DNA of 64,000 bases from Siphonodentalium dalli. Lineage: Eukaryota; Mollusca; Scaphopoda; Gadilida; Siphonodentaliidae. A program made the translations under genes and the position numbers. Below the pieces are notes generated by a model. The model made no database searches and was not told where the DNA came from. It was given only the letters and a program-made list of their open reading frames with translations. The stretch lies in the NCBI GenBank assembly GCA_032622095.1, contig CP136068.1:163329465-163393464 (forward strand), in the 5' to 3' direction. This document shows positions 59,597 through 64,000 of this stretch, in pieces; position 1 is the stretch's first letter; every line of letters starts with the position of its first letter.

Positions 59597-62500
59597 TATA
59601 AAAGTTACAATATATTCTTCTTTGTGCCTTATAATGGTACTGTTGTCAACATATAATGTGAACGGTCTAAGAAGTATAGAAAAAATAAAAAATGTCTTTG
59701 AGCTATGTAGCTACAAACGATTTGATCTTATTGCACTGCAAGAGACTCATTGGGATACTGATTTCATAAAAATGTACAAACATTTATGGCCTGGAGAAAT
59801 TGTTTACAATAATTATGGTAGTCAGTCAAGAGGGGTGGCCTTTCTTGTTACTAAAAAGTATAAACATAATTTTAAAGTGAAGTACGCAGATATTGAAGGT
59901 AGACATTTGCATATAGAAATGCAGATTGAAGACCAAATTTACAATATACACAATGTTTATGTCCCAAATGCATACACACCAAAGGTAAACTTTTTGAAAG
60001 AGTTAAACAAATATCTAAAACAGTTTTCCAATAACATTGTTCTAGGAGATTTCAACACGGTGTTAAATGGAATCGATCGCCATAATGGCATTCCAGATAA
60101 AACTTCAAATACTTTTAATATGATAATAGACGACAGGAAACTAGTAGATATATGGCGCATGAAAAATTACGATAAAAAACAATTCACATGGCATCGCATC
60201 ACCAATGGTCTCTTGCAGCAAAGTAGGATCGACTACATATTTTGTGATAAAAATATCGCAGAATATGTGCAATACTCGTTTATATATTATAATACTTTGA
60301 GTGACCATGCTATTCTTTCAGCCAATATAAACTTAGATAAGCTTGAAAAAGGTCCTGGAGTTTGGGTCTTCAATGATCGATTGCTAAGCGACAATATATA
60401 TGTTCGTAGATGTAATACATAAGCTTCTCAGTGTTTCATTAGAATGTCCTCTGTTTGAAAGTGAGCCATTGATTTGGTGGGATAATTTCAAATACAAAGT
60501 AAAGAAATTAGCAATCTCACATTCCCAAAACATGTCAAGAGAAGAAAGACGAGAGGAATTTTCTTTACAAAAGCAACTAAGTATCGAATGCGGAAGGCCA
60601 AAAGAATATCAAAATATATATAAAATAGAGGATATTATGAGTAAGTTGAATATTTATGAACAAAACAGATGTAAGGCTGCTATAATACGGTCAAAATCAA
60701 AACATCACTTGGAATCAGAAAAAAATTCCAAGTATTTTTACGAATTAGAACGCTACCGACAAGAGAAAAATTCTGTCAGGTTTTTAACAGATGATTCTGG
60801 AAAAAGAATACAAAATATTTTCGAGATTTTAGATCATGCGACAAAATTCTACGGCCAGCTATATGAACATAATGATATTGATATAGAAGCAGAGAAAGTA
60901 CTTCTAGACTCATTGCAGGATAAGCTAACGGAAAATCAAAAAGTAACGTTGGATGGCCCATTTACACTAGAAGAAATGACAAAGGCACTCAAATCAATGG
61001 CTCCTTCCAAAAGTCCAGGACTTGATGGGTTGACCAGGGACTTCTATTTAAAATTTTGGGATAAAATAGGTCCTATCGTAGTATCATTATTCAATAGAAT
61101 GGAAGTATGCAATGCCCTTTCAAGATCAATGGAGAAAGGCATAATAATTTTACTGCACAAAAAAGGAGATAAATCCAACTTAGATAATTGGAGACCTATA
61201 TCACTCTTAGGGGTTGATAGGAAGTTGTATGCAAAAGTTCTGTCAGATCGTCTGAAGGAAGTTGTGCATACAATACTATCAACTTTCCAAACATGTAGCG
61301 TACCAGGCCGAGACCTAAGTGAAACTGTGTCAAGCATTAGGGACATTATCGATTACGTAGAAGAACAGAACAAAACCGGTTATCTCATGAAAATAGATCT
61401 TTATAAAGCATTTGATAAAATATCACATCAGTATATTTTTGATCTCCTCAAGAGACTCAATTTTGGTGAAAAGTTCATTTCTCGGATTAGACTTATGTAC
61501 ACTAATGCTCGGAGCTGTCTGAAGATCAATGGGCATCTATCCTCTTTTTTCGCAGTCGAATCCTCCGTGCGACAAGGGTGTCCTCTTTCACCACTTCTTT
61601 ATGTCCTGTGTTCAGAGCCATTGGCCAAGCTTATAAACAGCAACCTGAAAATAAGAGGAATACAAATGCCAATAACAAATACAGAATGCAAAATCTTCCA
61701 ACATGCAGATGACAACAAAATTACTGTTTCAGACAAAAAATCTATTCAGGAAGTTATGAAATGTTTTAATTCTTATTCTAAAGGATCATGTGCTGTAATT
61801 AATATGCAGAAATCACAAATTCTTCCCTTGGGAGCGTCAAAACATAGAGACAACAGAGACCTCCCTTTGCAATGTATCAACAAGAGCATAGAAATACTAG
61901 GGATTTATCTTGGCCCAGACAAAAAGGAATGCGAAACACTAAATTGGTCGAAAAAAGTACAAAAAATATCAAACACACTATATTTCTGGCGAGGAAGAAA
62001 TTTGACCTCTCAAGGGAAGAGCTTGGTGATCAACAGTCTCCTATTGTCTACAATGTGGTACCCATTAAATGTTTTATGTATACCAGATTTTTATGTGAAC
62101 AAAATCAAATCATTGTGCTTACATTATTTATGGGGCAGTGATTACAATGTCATAAAATACACAACAGCTATTGGAAAAATCATGGATGGTGGACTTAATT
62201 TGGCAGATATTATCCTGAAAAGAGATGCAATGAGATTGAAATGGGTTAAGCGATACAATCAAAGTAAATTTCCATGGGTTGTCTTTATGGAGTACCATTT
62301 TCAAAATTATAAAGATTTACAACTGAATAAAGGCATATTCTATCAAGATATTGATAAAAAGTTGCTCAAGACAATGCCAAACTTCTACCAAGAAATACTT
62401 TATGCATGGAATAAGATTAACAGGAACAATGGGGAAATGCAATACCCTGATAAAGATATACACCATTTATGCCTTTTTGATAATAGCATGATCAAATTCA

Positions 62501-63471
62501 TAAATAAAACATTGTGGTTTGAAAATTTTGTACATGCGGGTATAACAAGAATCAAAGACATTATTTATGAATACATACCAGGATTTTTGCCATCAAGCTC
62601 CATCCATGATTTAGTATGCGGTTCAGACCAGTGCACATGCAGCCAAGTCACCACTCAATACAGGATCATCCTGACAGCGTTACCAAGTGGTTGGTATGAA
62701 ACTATCTCCCAATCATCGCTGGCAGAACTGGAAAGTAACGATACAAATTTAAAATACCCACACTCAAGTGGAAATTTTTCAGAAGTACAAAATATATCAA
62801 CAAAAATAGCATATGATCTAATGAGAGAAAAACATTTCCAAATTCCCACAGGAGAACAGCATTGGATGAAATTGTTTGCGCACAGCTCAATAGTTATAGA
62901 TAAACTTAAATGGGAGATAGTTTACTTACCAATCAAATCATGCGAAATGAAATTTTTGGATTTCAAAATTTACCATAATACCGTGTTCACACTAGAAAAG
63001 CAGAAAAAAATTGGGAAAATAGACAGCAGCCTGTGTAAAATATGCCACTCAGAGGTAGAAAATATACAACATATTTTTCAGTCTTGTCCTTGTCTGACAA
63101 ATTTTAAATGGAAATTTAAGCGCCTTATAGATATAATGCATCATGATAACAAAGCAGTGTCAGACAAGGAATTCGAGAAGTATATTTTGTTTGGGCAGGA
63201 TAAATTTTCAATCACACCAAACTATCATTTCCTGAATTTAATGTATAGTTCATACAGGTTAGCTGTATGGAAGCGAAGAAATTTCTGTCTGAAAAAACAG
63301 AAAATTATTGACATCTATTTTCTTTTTTCAAAAATCATGCATGATCATGTGGAATACTTTCATCAATATACAGTAGATCACGGTTGGCAAGAAAAATTCA
63401 GTAAATATCTAGTGGCTGGGAATCCAATACTCTATTTTACTGATGGAAAGCCAAAACTAGATCTTTCGTAA
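59592..63471 (+). pseudogene. LINE ORF2: APE-type endonuclease and reverse transcriptase, one frameshift
   Basis: The first frame, 59592-60422, holds the endonuclease: TYNVNGLRS, LQETHW (Glu51), NVYVPN, GDFN, a SRIDYIF block and LSDHAIL, all catalytic positions kept. After GPGVWVFNDRLL the frame shifts beside an ATATATAT run near 60398-60413 and continues in 60400-63471. RT blocks there are SKSPGLDGLTRDFY, DNWRPISLLGVDRKLY, MKIDLYKAFDKIS, SVRQGCPLSPLLY and an active site HADD (61702-61713), with His where most families have Tyr. A C-terminal CKICHSEVENIQHIFQSC motif follows. The shift must stop normal expression unless frameshifting occurs or the assembly is wrong at the TA run. Confidence 0.85.
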
Positions 63472-64000
63472 TGATACGAGCGCAGAAATATGTGAATTGC
63501 ATAAGATACAAGCAAGCACCATGTATTAATGTATTACTGGTATATCACTGAAAAATGAAGTGATCATTCATAAATGTAAATATTAATATCAATTTATTAA
63601 TTTATTTATTTTAATTCCCCCCCCCCCCCCGGCCCCTCCCCCACCCTTTATGTAACACAACGTATACACAATACATATAGAGAAATAGATCCATACCTAT
63701 AAATAGCAAATCAGTCCCTATTTTGAAAACGACCAACTTGACCGAGAAGAGGGAATACAATTAAACCCCTCCCTAAAATTATAGTTATATGCATACATCC
63801 CTAATTTAAAAAACCGAAACTTTTCAAACATTTCAGAAGTCAATAGGAATAAAAGCTTTTAGAAGTTTTTGTTTTGTTTTTGTTCTTACTAACATTTGAA
63901 AGATCAAAACATGTTTATGCACTGCCCCCTGCCCAAAACACCCCAATGTACGTGTACCGATAAGACACGTCCCTGAATTATTTTTATTATTAATTATCGA
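63472..64000. other. LINE 3' region and flank, end not resolved
   Basis: AT-rich sequence after the ORF2 stop leads to a C14 run at 63617-63630 and a pyrimidine-rich stretch. No gene, no tRNA unit and no return of the interrupted Thr gene is seen before the window ends. Confidence 0.4.

Larger units (their letters stand above)
57921..63616 (+). mobile_element. Two-ORF LINE (probably Tx1 type) inserted into a tRNA-Thr gene
   Basis: A ~214-nt 5' untranslated region, ORF1 (58135-59592), ORF2 (59592-63471, one frameshift) and an AT-rich 3' region. The left boundary is set by the break in the tRNA-Thr gene. The right boundary is uncertain: no target duplication or tRNA 3' half was found, and 63616, just before a C14 run, is only a guess. 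Near full length with two long frames, so it is a recent copy. The endonuclease-to-RT linker GPGVWVFNDRLL and the gag-like ORF1 with CCHC knuckles suggest the L1/Tx1 group. Confidence 0.85.

Overview
The window is nuclear DNA of a metazoan, most likely a marine invertebrate. It is AT-rich, carries no bacterial operons, and holds eukaryotic-type tRNA genes (no encoded CCA, internal A and B boxes, T-run terminators), two non-LTR retrotransposons, TTAA-targeting DNA transposons and degenerate ~160-bp tandem repeats of a kind common in mollusc-like genomes. The species cannot be named from sequence alone, and no intact host protein-coding gene was found.

Positions 1-21060 are repeat-rich intergenic DNA. 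They hold decayed candidate exons with in-frame stops (610-2673 and near 10.8 kb), four tracts of ~160-bp tandem repeats, hairpin MITEs built around a TCTTATATATGCGAG core, a helicase Walker A exon fragment wedged between two such MITEs (4.06-4.93 kb), a relic of a THAP/Kolobok-like transposon (8.0-9.15 kb), a fold-back relative of it (10951-12519), and a palindrome-rich TA-flanked element (19847-20633). Positions 21061-24726 are a 5'-truncated LINE with an open endonuclease/reverse transcriptase frame and an 11-bp target-site duplication. A hAT-like MITE follows at 24899-25257.

Positions 26142-57920 are the main feature: about 18 tandem copies of a 1699-bp unit. Each unit carries seven tRNA genes in the order Thr(AGT)+, Ser(TGA)-, Ser(CGA)-, Leu(TAG)-, Thr(AGT)+, Arg(CCT)-, Ser(GCT)-. 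I count 119 apparently intact tRNA genes and 4 broken ones. The units are nearly identical, which points to concerted evolution, but they carry informative exceptions: a Ser(TGA) copy missing exactly its anticodon loop, two adjacent units sharing a 27-bp deletion in Arg(CCT), a T-stem variant of Ser(GCT) in units 1, 2 and 4, a unit lacking Ser(TGA), and several single-base changes in stems.

Two mobile elements have entered the array. A 2184-bp TTAA-flanked, THAP-encoding (Kolobok-like) DNA transposon sits inside unit 17 (53217-55400). A long two-ORF LINE, probably of the Tx1 type (57921 to beyond 63471), interrupts the second Thr(AGT) gene of unit 18 exactly between the anticodon stem and loop and ends the visible array. 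Its ORF1 (CCHC knuckles) and ORF2 (endonuclease plus reverse transcriptase) meet in a TAATG stop-start overlap. ORF2 is broken by one frameshift next to a TA run.
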